From NCBI RefSeq assembly GCF_002760615.1, contig NZ_AWWI01000116.1:1-45216 (forward strand): a stretch of DNA of 45,216 nt. Direction: 5' to 3'. The notes under the pieces were generated by a model, which worked only from the letters and a program-made list of their open reading frames with translations, ran no database searches and had not been told where the DNA came from. This DNA is from Puniceibacterium antarcticum. Its GTDB lineage: Bacteria; Pseudomonadota; Alphaproteobacteria; Rhodobacterales; Rhodobacteraceae. Positions within the stretch are counted from its first letter, which is position 1. Each line of letters opens with the position of its first letter. The translations under genes and the position numbers were made by a program. This document shows positions 35,072 to 43,624 of the stretch, in pieces.

Positions 35072-38000
35072 ATGGCAGCAATTGTTCTGGGCGGCATTGG
35101 CTCCGCAATCGGCGGAAGCATTGGCGGCACTATCCTTGGCCTGTCGGCGGCCGCGATCGGCGGTGGCATCGGCTCGATGATCGGCAGCGCGATCGATTCC
35201 CGCATCATCGCCTCCTTCGCCCCAGACCAGCGGCAGGAAGGCGCGCGGCTGGACGAATTGCGCGTCACCAGTGCGACTGAGGGCGCCGTGATCCCGCGCA
35301 TTTACGGCCGGATGCGGGTCGGCGGGAACATCATCTGGGCCACGGATTTCCGCGAGGAATATTCCGAAACCCGCCAGGGCGGTGGCGGCAAAGGCGGCGG
35401 TGGCGGCGTGGTCGTCGAGGAGTACAGCTATTTCGCGAGCATCGCCGTGGCGATCGCCACCGGGCCAATCGGCGGCGTGGGCCGCATCTGGGCCGATGGC
35501 AGCGCATTTGACGTGCCGGGTGCCATCTGGCGGCTGCACCGCGGCACCGAGACCCAGATGCCTGATCCGTTCATCGAGAGCATGATAGGTGCGGGCCAGA
35601 CACCGGCCTATCGTGGCACCGCCTACATCGTCTTTGAAAACCTGCCCCTCGCCAGTTTCGGCAACCGACTGCCGCAGCTGTCCTTTGAGGTTTACCGGCC
35701 CTCTGAAGAGCCCGACAGCGCCGAGCAGCTTATGACCGCGGTAAACATGATCCCCTCTTCAGGCGAGTTTATCTATGCGACCGATCCGATCACCCGCAAC
35801 ATCGCCAATGGGGCGGTCCTGCCCGAAAACGTCAATTCCAGCGGCGGGCAATGCGATTTTCTGACCTCGCTGGATCAGTTGGAGGCGACCGCACCGAACT
35901 GCAGATCGGTCTCGCTGGTGGTCGCTTGGTTTGGCACCGACCTGCGCGCGGGCAATTGCCAGATCAGGCCAGGCGTGGAAACGGCCACCAAGGTGACGGC
36001 GCCCAAGCTTTGGCTAGCGAATGGCGTGAACCGCTCGGCCGCCTATGTGGTCTCGCAAATCGATGGCAGCCCGGCCTATGGCGGCACCCCAAGCGATTTC
36101 TCAGTGGTCCAAGCCATACAGGAACTGAAGGCGCGCGGGTTTCGGGTGACCTTCTACCCGTTCGTTCTAATGGATGTGCCCGGCGGCAACGCGCTGCCGA
36201 CCCCGTATTCTGACAATGCCGCGGCACTTGGCCAGCCGAAATATCCCTGGCGCGGGCGGATCACTTGTTCGCCCGCCGCGGGTTTTGCAAGCACTGTCGA
36301 TAAGACGGCAGCGGCTTCGACGCAGGTGTCAGCATTCTTTGGGGCGGCGGCGCCAGCCAATTACGCGGTCTCCGGCACGACGGTGTCATGGACCGGATCA
36401 CCGACCGACTGGGGCCTGCGCCGCATGATGCTGCATTACGCCCATCTCTGCGTCGCCGCCGGTGGCGTTGATGCTTTCCTGATCGGCAGCGAGTTGCGTG
36501 GGCTCACGCAAATCCGCTCCGGCGCCAGCACCTATCCGGCGGTCAACGCCCTGCAAAGCCTTGCGACAGCCTGCCGGTCGATCTTGGGCGCGGGCACCAA
36601 GATCAGCTATGCGGCCGACTGGTCGGAATACTTCGGCCACCAGCCGCAGGATGGCTCCAGCGATCTGTTCTTCCACCTCGATCCGCTCTGGGCCGATGCC
36701 AACATCGATTTCGTCGGCATCGACAATTATATGCCGCTGTCGGATTGGCGCGATGGTGATCAGCACCTCGACGCCCTGGCGGGATGGCCCGCGATCTATG
36801 ATCTGCCCTATCTGCAATCCAATATCGAAGGCGGTGAAGGGTTTGATTGGTTCTATGCCTCAGAAGGCAATCGCACCGCCCAAATCCGCACGCCGATCAC
36901 CGATGGCGCCTATGGCAAAAATTGGGTGTTTCGGACCAAGGACATCCGCAGCTGGTGGACGAACCAGCACAACAACCGTCCCGGCGGCGTTGAGAGCGGA
37001 TCACCCACTCCTTGGGCGCCGCAATCCAAACCGATCCGCTTCACCGAGGCCGGGGCACCTGCCGTCGATCGCGGCACCAACCAGCCGAACGTGTTTTATG
37101 ATCCGAAATCCTCAGAATCCTTCCTGCCCTATAATTCGCGGGGCTATCAGGATGATCTGGTGCAGCGACGCTACATCGAGGCGCTCTATCCATATTGGAG
37201 CGATCCCGCGAACAACCCGGCCTCCGGGCTCTACGCAGGCCGGATGATCGACACCGCAGAGATCGCGATCTGGACATGGGACGCACGGCCATACCCGGCC
37301 TTTCCGGTCCGCTCAGACGTCTGGTCCGATATCGAAAACTACCGCCTTGGTCACTGGTTGACGGGTCGGATCGGTGGTTGTGGTCTCGCCGAATTGGTCC
37401 GCGAGCTTTGCCGCACCGGTGGCGTGCCTGACGCGCTGATCGATGTGACGCAACTGGCCGCGACCGTGCCGGGCTATGCGATCACGGCGATTGAAAGCGC
37501 TCGCGCGTCTATCGCAACGCTGGCGCAGTTTTACGGATTTGACGTGGTTGAGACCGGCGGGCAATTGCGCTTCGTGCCCCGCGGGCAGCCTGCCGTGGCC
37601 CAGATCGCTGCTGAGACACTGGTGATCACCGAGCGCAATGCCGAGGACATCAGCTTCACCCGCGCGCAGGAAACCGAGCTGCCCCGCGCGTTGAAATGGC
37701 GCCTGATGATGCCTGACGAAGATTATGGCGCGTTGTCAGTTGAAGCGCGGCGGATCACCGTCGATACGGCCCGGGTCCGCACTGAACAGTTCCCGATCGT
37801 CTACCCAGCCGCACTCGCCGATCGCGCTGCCCGCCGGGCGTTGCACGAGGAATGGGTGGGCCGTGAGGATGCGGCGTTCGCCCTGCCACCCTCGCGGCTG
37901 GCGCTCGACCCGACCGATGTGATCCGTCTGGAACATGACGGTCGCACCCCGGATTATGTGCTGGCCCGGATCACCGACGGCGGTGCGCGGCGGATCGAGG

Positions 38001-39016
38001 CCCGGCGCACGGACCAGACCCTCTATGATCTGCCGCCCGGACCCGAACGCACGCCTGCGTTCATTGCCCCGACCGTCTTTGGCCCACCGGCAGTCATTCT
38101 GATGAACCTGCCGCAACTTGCCGACGAGATTCCGGCGCACCGGCCCTATGCGGCGGTCTTCGCGACGCCATGGTATGGCTCAGCCCTGATCTGGCGCAGC
38201 CCGTCGACTGATGGCTTCACCGCGCTGGGCACGGTCGGCCAGCCTTCGCGGCTCGGGACGCTGGCATTTGATTTTTATGCGGGCCCGGTTTGGCGCTTCG
38301 ATGATGGTAACGAGCTCTGGATCGATATGGCCTCCGGCACATTCAGTAGTCTCGACAATGAGGCGCTCTTGGCCGGGGGCAATGCGCTTGCGATCGAGAC
38401 TGCCCCCGATGCCTGGGAAATTGTCCAGTTCGGCACGGCATTGCTACAAAGCCCGGGGCGTTGGAGATTGATCCACCTGTTGCGCGGGCAGTTTGGAACT
38501 GAGGGCGCGATCGGCAATCCTGCCCCGGCCGGGGCACGGGTCGTAATACTGAACACCGCCGTCACGCCGATCGCCATCACTGAAAGCGAAATCGGACTGC
38601 CTGCCAACTGGCGGATCGGGCCATCAACAGCAGCGGCGGCAGACCCGCTGAACCTGCAACTGGCATTCACGCCATCCGGCCGCGGGCTGCGGCCCCTGAG
38701 CCCGGCGCAGTTGCGCGGGGTGCCGCAGCCCGGCGGCGATCTGCTGCTGACGTGGTTGCGGCGCACCCGGGCCAGCAGTGGCGACAGTTGGGTTTTGGTC
38801 GAGGTGCCTCTGGGCGAAACTACCGAGGCCTATGATCTGGAAATCCTGAACGGCATGTCGGTGGCGCGGACGGTGTCCGGCATCGCGACCCCTTCGTTCC
38901 TCTACACAACCGCGATGATGGTCGCGGATTTCGGCGGGCCGGTCACCACCCTGCGTTTCCGCGTCTATCAGATCGGCGCGCTGGGCCGTGGTGCCGCCGC
39001 CGAAGCCCTCGTCTGA
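35072..39016 (+). CDS. Tail-tip/host-specificity megatron protein (GTA gp15-like)
   Basis: A 1314-residue protein, the largest in the window. The N-terminus is glycine-rich and hydrophobic (GGIGSAIGGSIGGTILGLSA). The centre (about 350-720) resembles the gene transfer agent TIM-barrel glycosidase-like domain (VDAFLIGSELRGLTQIRSG, FVGIDNYMPLSDWRDG, ETGAP-like FTEAGAPAVDRGTNQPNVFY). The C-terminal third resembles the phage tail hub and tip fold (ALKWRLMMPDEDY onward). It forms the cell-contacting tip and probably binds or cuts the capsule or outer-membrane sugar. A fibre gene follows. Confidence 0.9.
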   Translation: MAAIVLGGIGSAIGGSIGGTILGLSAAAIGGGIGSMIGSAIDSRIIASFAPDQRQEGARLDELRVTSATEGAVIPRIYGRMRVGGNIIWATDFREEYSETRQGGGGKGGGGGVVVEEYSYFASIAVAIATGPIGGVGRIWADGSAFDVPGAIWRLHRGTETQMPDPFIESMIGAGQTPAYRGTAYIVFENLPLASFGNRLPQLSFEVYRPSEEPDSAEQLMTAVNMIPSSGEFIYATDPITRNIANGAVLPENVNSSGGQCDFLTSLDQLEATAPNCRSVSLVVAWFGTDLRAGNCQIRPGVETATKVTAPKLWLANGVNRSAAYVVSQIDGSPAYGGTPSDFSVVQAIQELKARGFRVTFYPFVLMDVPGGNALPTPYSDNAAALGQPKYPWRGRITCSPAAGFASTVDKTAAASTQVSAFFGAAAPANYAVSGTTVSWTGSPTDWGLRRMMLHYAHLCVAAGGVDAFLIGSELRGLTQIRSGASTYPAVNALQSLATACRSILGAGTKISYAADWSEYFGHQPQDGSSDLFFHLDPLWADANIDFVGIDNYMPLSDWRDGDQHLDALAGWPAIYDLPYLQSNIEGGEGFDWFYASEGNRTAQIRTPITDGAYGKNWVFRTKDIRSWWTNQHNNRPGGVESGSPTPWAPQSKPIRFTEAGAPAVDRGTNQPNVFYDPKSSESFLPYNSRGYQDDLVQRRYIEALYPYWSDPANNPASGLYAGRMIDTAEIAIWTWDARPYPAFPVRSDVWSDIENYRLGHWLTGRIGGCGLAELVRELCRTGGVPDALIDVTQLAATVPGYAITAIESARASIATLAQFYGFDVVETGGQLRFVPRGQPAVAQIAAETLVITERNAEDISFTRAQETELPRALKWRLMMPDEDYGALSVEARRITVDTARVRTEQFPIVYPAALADRAARRALHEEWVGREDAAFALPPSRLALDPTDVIRLEHDGRTPDYVLARITDGGARRIEARRTDQTLYDLPPGPERTPAFIAPTVFGPPAVILMNLPQLADEIPAHRPYAAVFATPWYGSALIWRSPSTDGFTALGTVGQPSRLGTLAFDFYAGPVWRFDDGNELWIDMASGTFSSLDNEALLAGGNALAIETAPDAWEIVQFGTALLQSPGRWRLIHLLRGQFGTEGAIGNPAPAGARVVILNTAVTPIAITESEIGLPANWRIGPSTAAAADPLNLQLAFTPSGRGLRPLSPAQLRGVPQPGGDLLLTWLRRTRASSGDSWVLVEVPLGETTEAYDLEILNGMSVARTVSGIATPSFLYTTAMMVADFGGPVTTLRFRVYQIGALGRGAAAEALV

Positions 39017-39054
39017 TCCATTCCCTATAGACCACAAACCTTGGAGGCATTGGC

Positions 39055-40986
39055 ATGAGCCAATCCACGAACCTTGCGCTGCCCTATCTCGCGGCGAGCC
39101 AATCGCAAAAGCATGTCACCGTAAACGAGGGGCTGCGCTTTCTCGATGTGCTGGTGCAGATTTCGGTAAAGAGCGCCGCCCTATCTGCGCCGCCAGGGTC
39201 GCCCGGCGATGGCCAGCGCTGGATTATTGGACCTGCCCCCACGGGTCTTTGGGCAGGCCGGGCAACCCAGATCGCTGCCTGGCAGGATGGGGCATGGGTA
39301 TTCTATGCCCCGAAAGATGGCTGGCTCGCCTGGAATGAAGCGACACTGACGTCGCTGATTTTCAGCGCAGGGGTTTGGGTCTCGCTGATTGGCGCGCTGC
39401 TGGCGGCTGGCGTGACCGATACCGCCTTCATGCTGACCGATGATGCAGATCCGACCAAGAAGGCCACGTTTGAGCTCGCGGGGATCAGCACAGGCACAAC
39501 CCGGACCTTTACGCTGCCTAACTCCTCCAGCGAATTGGCGATCCTTGCGGGCACGCAGACTTTTACGGGCAACAAGACGTTTGCGGGAACGCTAACTGCA
39601 TCGGGAACCGTGACGGTGTCGGCCGCCGCTGCAACGATCGGCACTGCGACAGGCACGGCCACCTATGGGATGGGCACTGGCGGAACGACAACCGGCGTCA
39701 CCAAAACCCTGAACATCGGCACTGGCGGCGCGTCGGGATCGAACACGGTGGTCAACATCGGATCGGCCACCGCGGGCGCTGGCGGCACCACAGTGGTGAA
39801 TACGCCGACGGTGACCTTTGCCAATACCGTGACGGCGGTGGCGATGCCTCAGGCTAACTTGACCGCGCAACTGCTTGGCCTCGGCGGGGCCACCGCAGAC
39901 AGCTACAACCGCTTGTCAATCAACGCCCCGGCCATGCTGTTCAACAACGCAGGCGCCGGGATCGAGGCAACGGTAAACAAGGCCGCCCCCGCCAATGACG
40001 CGGCCGTCGCTTTCAAGACCGGGTTTTCGACACGAGCGTTGATCGGGCTCCTGGGCAGCGATGATTTCAGCTTCAAGGTCAGTCCGGATGGGTCGGCTTT
40101 CTTTGAGGCAATCAAAGTCGACCGCACATCTGGCCGGGTCGATCTTGCCGAACCACTTCTGATGCAGGGTCAAAGCGAGGTGCCAGCCCCGCCACCGGCT
40201 GGCAAACTGGCGATCTATGCCCGCGACCGCGCTGGGGCTGGTTGGCTGGATGTGCAGCGTCCCTCCGGCCGGTTTTTCCCCCTGCAACCGCATTTCGGGG
40301 TGAACCGGATCGCGACATGGGCCCCGTCATCCGGCACGACCGTCAACACCAACGGGATGCCGCGCACCGCGGTCGGCACCGTGGCTACGCCAACGCTGGC
40401 GACCACCAACCTATCGACCAGCATGCGCCGTTGGCGCGTGACGAGTGCCGCGACGGCCGATGCCGTAGCCGAGGAGCGATCAGCAGGCTGGGTCTGCTGG
40501 CGCGGCAATGCGGAGGGTCTCGGCGGCTGGAGCTACGTCAACCGCCTCTCGATGACGACCTTGCAGGCAACGGGCATGGGGTTCTTCGGGCTTTACGGGT
40601 CGACAGCAGCACTGGCGACGACCCTGACACTGGCCGCCGCGGTGAATTGTATCGGCATCGGCTTCCAGCGCGGCACCCACACCAATTGGCAGCTGGTGCA
40701 CAATGATAGCAGCGGTGCGCCAACGCTGACCGATCTGGGCAGTAGCTTCCCGGTGGCCAGCACCACCAACGTCTTGTCGCTCTATATCGCTGCCGCCCCG
40801 AATGGCTCAGATATCGGCGTCCGCATCGTTGAGGAGGTCAGCGGCGTAGCTGTCGAGTTCACCATCACCGCCGACATGCCCGCGGCCACCCAGCTGCTCA
40901 GCCCGCGCAATTACATGAACACCGGCGCGACCGCTGCGGCCGTCGCCTACGACTGCTCCGGCGTCTACGTCGAAACTGACTTCTAG
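39055..40986 (+). CDS. DUF2793 tail fibre / receptor-binding protein
   Basis: A 643-residue protein. Residues 1-105 match DUF2793 (LALPYLAASQSQKHVTVNE, LRFLDVLVQ, GDGQRWIIGPAPTGLWAG). A Thr/Ser/Gly-rich beta-helical region follows at about 140-270 (TFTGNKTFAGTLTASGTVT, GTATGTATYGMGTGG), typical of trimeric fibres. The C-terminal half is a beta-rich region (about 430-643) that could be the receptor-binding head. It presumably decides host range together with the megatron tip. GGAGG precedes the start. Confidence 0.85.
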   Translation: MSQSTNLALPYLAASQSQKHVTVNEGLRFLDVLVQISVKSAALSAPPGSPGDGQRWIIGPAPTGLWAGRATQIAAWQDGAWVFYAPKDGWLAWNEATLTSLIFSAGVWVSLIGALLAAGVTDTAFMLTDDADPTKKATFELAGISTGTTRTFTLPNSSSELAILAGTQTFTGNKTFAGTLTASGTVTVSAAAATIGTATGTATYGMGTGGTTTGVTKTLNIGTGGASGSNTVVNIGSATAGAGGTTVVNTPTVTFANTVTAVAMPQANLTAQLLGLGGATADSYNRLSINAPAMLFNNAGAGIEATVNKAAPANDAAVAFKTGFSTRALIGLLGSDDFSFKVSPDGSAFFEAIKVDRTSGRVDLAEPLLMQGQSEVPAPPPAGKLAIYARDRAGAGWLDVQRPSGRFFPLQPHFGVNRIATWAPSSGTTVNTNGMPRTAVGTVATPTLATTNLSTSMRRWRVTSAATADAVAEERSAGWVCWRGNAEGLGGWSYVNRLSMTTLQATGMGFFGLYGSTAALATTLTLAAAVNCIGIGFQRGTHTNWQLVHNDSSGAPTLTDLGSSFPVASTTNVLSLYIAAAPNGSDIGVRIVEEVSGVAVEFTITADMPAATQLLSPRNYMNTGATAAAVAYDCSGVYVETDF

Positions 40987-40996
40987 GAGACTCTCC

Positions 40997-41305
40997 ATGA
41001 CTGAGAAAACCAGCTTTCTGCAGGAGGTTGCCGAGGCCCTGCGCGACAACGGAATCGCCGCCGCCATCACTGCATTGATCGGCGGCACCATCGCACTTCT
41101 GGCATCAGTCACGCGCAAGGCGTTCACCAACGACGCCATGCTCGCACGCCTTGATCGCGAACTGGCCGCCGAACGTGACCGCGTCGATCGCCAGCGTGGC
41201 GAAGATCGCGACGACGATGCGGACCGGCTCGAACGCATCGAAACCGATATCCGAGCCATGCGCGATCTGATGTTTGAAGCCTTCCAGCGCGGCCGTACCG
41301 ACTGA
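40997..41305 (+). CDS. Holin-like small membrane protein
   Basis: A 102-residue protein with one hydrophobic segment (about 19-40, IAAAITALIGGTIALLASVT) followed by a highly charged coiled-coil-like tail (LDRELAAERDRVDRQRGEDR, then DRLERIETDIRAM). A single segment with a charged C-terminus is seen in class III holins and spanin-like proteins. Place before the endolysin supports a lysis role. Confidence 0.65.
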   Translation: MTEKTSFLQEVAEALRDNGIAAAITALIGGTIALLASVTRKAFTNDAMLARLDRELAAERDRVDRQRGEDRDDDADRLERIETDIRAMRDLMFEAFQRGRTD

Positions 41306-41340
41306 CCACCCCACCAACAATCCCGATCTACCCGCACTCG

Positions 41341-41360
41341 CCCGCAAGGCGGGTTTTTTC
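41341..41360 (+). terminator. Intrinsic terminator
   Basis: CCCGC (41341-41345) pairs with GCGGG (41349-41353) and is followed by TTTTTT. It lies between the holin-like gene and the endolysin, so it may reduce late read-through into the lysis gene. Confidence 0.75.
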
Positions 41361-41391
41361 ATGCCCGGCGACGGGCGAAAGGAGCCTCCCC

Positions 41392-42045
41392 ATGCCAACC
41401 GATACCCGTGAACCCATCCGCCTGATCCAAAGCGGGCTCGACAAACTCGGACATTCCCCCGGTGCCATCGACGGCCTCTGGGGCCTGCGCACCGCGCGCG
41501 CCATAAAAGCACTGCTGGCCGCGAACGGCCGCACAGCATCTGTTGCGCCGCCGGGCGCTTTGCCCTGGATCACCGAGGCCAAATCAGCACTCGGGCGTCA
41601 CGAAGCCCGTGACCGGTCCTGGCTGATGGATTGGCTGAAAAGGGATGGCCGCTCATTGGGCGATCCGTCGAAGAACCCTTGGTGTGGGGATTTCGTGGAA
41701 ACGAGCATTCGCATGGGGCTGCCCGACGAACCGCTGCTCGGCGCGCTGGGCACCAATCCCTACTGGGCGCGCAACTGGCTGCTGTTTGGGCGCGAGGTGC
41801 AGCCGATCACCGGCGCCGTGCTGATCTTCGAACGCGGGTCCGGCGGCCATGTCGGTTTTGCGATCGGTCAGGATGACACGCATTTCTACGTGCTGGGCGG
41901 AAACCAATCCGACGCCGTCACCATCGCCCGGATCGCCAAGTCCCGGCTCCTCGGTGCGCGATGGCCCGCAACTTACCCACCCCTTCTACGGCGCCTACCG
42001 ACCATGAAGCCCGGCGAATTCCTCTCAACCACCAATGAAGTCTGA
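41392..42045 (+). CDS. Endolysin: peptidoglycan-binding + CHAP-like amidase/peptidase
   Basis: A 217-residue protein. Residues 8-45 are a peptidoglycan-binding repeat (IRLIQSGLDKLGHSPGAIDG, LWGLRTARAIKALLA). Residues 60-200 resemble the TIGR02594/CHAP group of cysteine peptidases with Cys98 (NPWCGDFVE) and His153 (GGHVGFAIGQD). There is no signal peptide, so release depends on a holin. It degrades peptidoglycan at the end of the lytic cycle. A small holin gene follows at 42057. Confidence 0.85.
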   Translation: MPTDTREPIRLIQSGLDKLGHSPGAIDGLWGLRTARAIKALLAANGRTASVAPPGALPWITEAKSALGRHEARDRSWLMDWLKRDGRSLGDPSKNPWCGDFVETSIRMGLPDEPLLGALGTNPYWARNWLLFGREVQPITGAVLIFERGSGGHVGFAIGQDDTHFYVLGGNQSDAVTIARIAKSRLLGARWPATYPPLLRRLPTMKPGEFLSTTNEV

Positions 42046-42056
42046 AGGAGATCAGT

Positions 42057-42224
42057 ATGCTGAGACCTGCAATTTATGCGTTGATCCGCCAAACACTGAC
42101 TGTGTTGGGCGCCACGCTGGTTACCAAAGGTTACATTCAGGCAAGCGATGTTGAACCGGTGATCGGAGGGCTTTTAACTCTTGGATCAGTGATTTGGTCG
42201 GTTGCTGAAAAGCGCTGGCGCTAG
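42057..42224 (+). CDS. Small holin (Pam3 gp28-like), 55 residues
   Basis: An ORF of 55 codons with AAGGAG eight bases before the ATG: MLRPAIYALIRQTLTVLGAT, then VTKGYIQASDVEPVIGG and LLTLGSVIWSVAEKRWR. It has two short hydrophobic segments, a turn, and a basic end. The pattern resembles the Pam3 gp28 family of putative holins found next to endolysins in Rhodobacterales phages. It is the last phage gene recognised on the plus strand. Confidence 0.8.
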   Translation: MLRPAIYALIRQTLTVLGATLVTKGYIQASDVEPVIGGLLTLGSVIWSVAEKRWR

Positions 42225-42293
42225 TAGGCATCACCCTGAAAATTGTGTGCCGATTGTGTGATTAATTTTTGGGTCAATTAGCACGCTAAAGCA

Positions 42294-42322
42294 GCATGGG
42301 GGAGAATAGTCCTCCCCCATGC
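42294..42322. terminator. Strong hairpin between convergent genes
   Basis: GCATGGGGGAG (42294-42304) pairs perfectly with CTCCCCCATGC (42312-42322) around seven bases. It lies between the plus-strand lysis genes and the minus-strand dioxygenase, and it probably terminates both. Just before it, ATTGTGTG occurs twice (42242-42260), a pattern also seen in attachment regions. Confidence 0.7.
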
Positions 42323-42333
42323 AAATTCTTTGA

Positions 42334-43269
42334 TCAGGCAATACCCGACATGTCGATCATCGGGCGAGACGGCGTGAAGTCCACAAGCAAGATGGTCCGT
42401 TCCGAGTGAAGATGCGGATCTGCAGATGCAACCGGCGAAACATAGTGTGCAACCCGACTGTCAGCGACGATGTACCCCTCAAGTGGCGTTTCCAAGGTGA
42501 AAATGTCGTAAACGTCCTTGTTGGCGACATCATCAAAACGATGATCGTGCCAGCGCGTGTGAGTGATAGCGTTGAACCCCCCTTTTGCATTTATCCGTTC
42601 GATCAATATTCCGGCCGTGAAGGGCTCCCCATCTCGATGCACTAGGTCTGGCGATGCAACAGCATTGCAGGCACCGGTCGGTGACAACTTGATGAGGTGA
42701 ACACCCACAACAAAGATACCTGCCTTCACATCGGGATCAAACGGAACGGATCGAAAGAGGTTCCGAATCAGATCTCGAAGCAAGATATTGTCGTAGAGCT
42801 GCTCGTCGAACGTTTTGAACACGCGGCGCTTTCCCCCGGCCACAGAATTAACGGCTGCGGGTTGGGTGTATTCCAAGCCGAACTGTCCGTTGAACTCGTG
42901 ATGTCTGGCCGGTTCAGGATGCAAGTCCGATCCAATCTCTGCCCACGGGTGCAGATGGAACCGGCCATAAAGGCGTGCGCGCCCCGCACCGCCGTCTGTA
43001 CGGTCGATCGGCATTTCGGAGGCGGCTTGTCGTAGCTTTGTTAGCGCTCCGGCATAGTCCGACTTGAGGTTGCGAAGGTTGAACCGAGCATACCCTTGTT
43101 TTTCCAAGTCGCTTCTGACTGCCGAATATGGTGCTGAAGTAGGGTCGGGCCAGCACGGAGGCGCATCATTTGGCGTGCCCGTTTTGCAGTGCTTTCCACA
43201 GCGGTGCGTTGCTTGTTCGCACTTGCTGAAGCCGGGGCATCGCCCGGCGTTATTCTCCAAGTTTCTCAT
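42334..43269 (-). CDS. 2-oxoglutarate/Fe(II) dioxygenase (PF10014-like)
   Basis: A 311-residue protein from the ATG at 43269 (GGAG upstream); an open frame extends to 43320. The iron triad is His211 and Asp213 (LVHRDGEPFTAGILI) and His275 (DSRVAHYVSPV), with Arg291 (ERTILLVDF) placed to bind 2-oxoglutarate. The pattern, with FTLETPLEGYIVADSRVAH, resembles the PF10014 family, which includes amino-acid hydroxylases. The N-terminus adds a cysteine-rich segment (Cys11, 17, 24, 28, 39), a possible metal site not expected in the basic family. It hydroxylates an unknown substrate. It lies at the prophage end and could be lysogenic-conversion cargo or act on modified DNA bases or amino acids; neither is shown. 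Confidence 0.85.
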   Translation of the reverse strand: MRNLENNAGRCPGFSKCEQATHRCGKHCKTGTPNDAPPCWPDPTSAPYSAVRSDLEKQGYARFNLRNLKSDYAGALTKLRQAASEMPIDRTDGGAGRARLYGRFHLHPWAEIGSDLHPEPARHHEFNGQFGLEYTQPAAVNSVAGGKRRVFKTFDEQLYDNILLRDLIRNLFRSVPFDPDVKAGIFVVGVHLIKLSPTGACNAVASPDLVHRDGEPFTAGILIERINAKGGFNAITHTRWHDHRFDDVANKDVYDIFTLETPLEGYIVADSRVAHYVSPVASADPHLHSERTILLVDFTPSRPMIDMSGIA

Positions 43270-43299
43270 CGTTTCGCTCCATTTTGGAGCCGATCGACC

Positions 43300-43432
43300 T
43301 GCTTGCCAGACACAGCGCAAATGCGCTAAGCTGGATCGTCCGGATTACAAGCAGGCCGTTCGGCTGGCTGTTCTCACAAGATCGGGTCCGGGCCCGGCCT
43401 GTGGTGTGCAACCACCACAGGCCTTCTTATTT
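43300..43432 (+). ncRNA. Structured non-coding stretch ending in a terminator hairpin
   Basis: Upstream of the dioxygenase gene, the plus strand holds small stems (AGCGC and GCGCT around 43315-43326) and a strong final hairpin: GGCCTGTGGT (43396-43405) pairs with ACCACAGGCC (43414-43423), followed by TTCTTATTT. No plus-strand protein gene lies before this terminator, so it may end a small RNA transcribed from inside the dioxygenase's 5' region, or it may be a leader structure of the dioxygenase read the other way. Confidence 0.35.
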
Positions 43433-43471
43433 ACCAGACCTTCACATTCCTGGGAATGCCACGGGCGAGAC

Positions 43472-43495
43472 ATGGCGCGAGGGTTCACGCGCCAT
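43472..43495. other. Inverted repeat ATGGCGCG / CGCGCCAT
   Basis: ATGGCGCG (43472-43479) is mirrored by CGCGCCAT (43488-43495) around eight bases in the intergenic space between divergent genes. It could be a regulator site or a short hairpin in the leader of the downstream gene. Confidence 0.4.
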
Positions 43496-43583
43496 CGACT
43501 GAGTCAAATTCGCCAGAAAAGACTCGGTGAAACGTCGGTCAAGTCGCCTAAATGTTAACCTTAGCTTGCCTTTTCGTCCTGCG

Positions 43584-43620
43584 GACACGAAAGTGACACA
43601 CAGGTGACACGAAAGTGACA
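43584..43620 (+). promoter_or_regulatory. Tandem 15-bp operator-like repeats
   Basis: GACACGAAAGTGACA occurs at 43584-43598 and 43606-43620, a 22-base period (two helical turns). It lies directly before the start of the 431-residue gene, a typical place for an operator bound by a dimeric repressor, perhaps the gene's own product. Confidence 0.55.
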
Positions 43621-43624
43621 AGTT

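Larger units (their letters stand above)
9608..42224. mobile_element. Siphovirus-type prophage (integrase to holin)
   Basis: The order is integrase, early regulators, replication, DNA modification, packaging, head, tail, fibre and lysis, that is, a complete temperate siphophage plan. Terminase large subunit, portal, capsid, tape measure, tail tip and endolysin reading frames are all intact. The head half resembles lambda-like phages with a gpW protein and a protease-capsid fusion; the tail tip resembles the Rhodobacter gene transfer agent. Cargo insertions interrupt it at 16.8-18.9 and 27.4-28.5 kb. The exact ends are not established. The outer limits may instead be the tRNA remnant at 178 and a tRNA beyond 45216. 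Confidence 0.85.

Noticed and set aside
34601-35539. 312-codon minus-strand ORF over the tail tip genes.
   Set aside because: Antisense shadow rich in Ala, Asp and His; the plus-strand genes are well recognised.
33136-39016. Four tail genes match the gene transfer agent, so the whole cluster might be a gene transfer agent.
   Set aside because: An integrase, early replication genes, a gpW-type head module, a frameshifted chaperone and holin/endolysin genes make a temperate phage; related siphophages share the same tail tip block.
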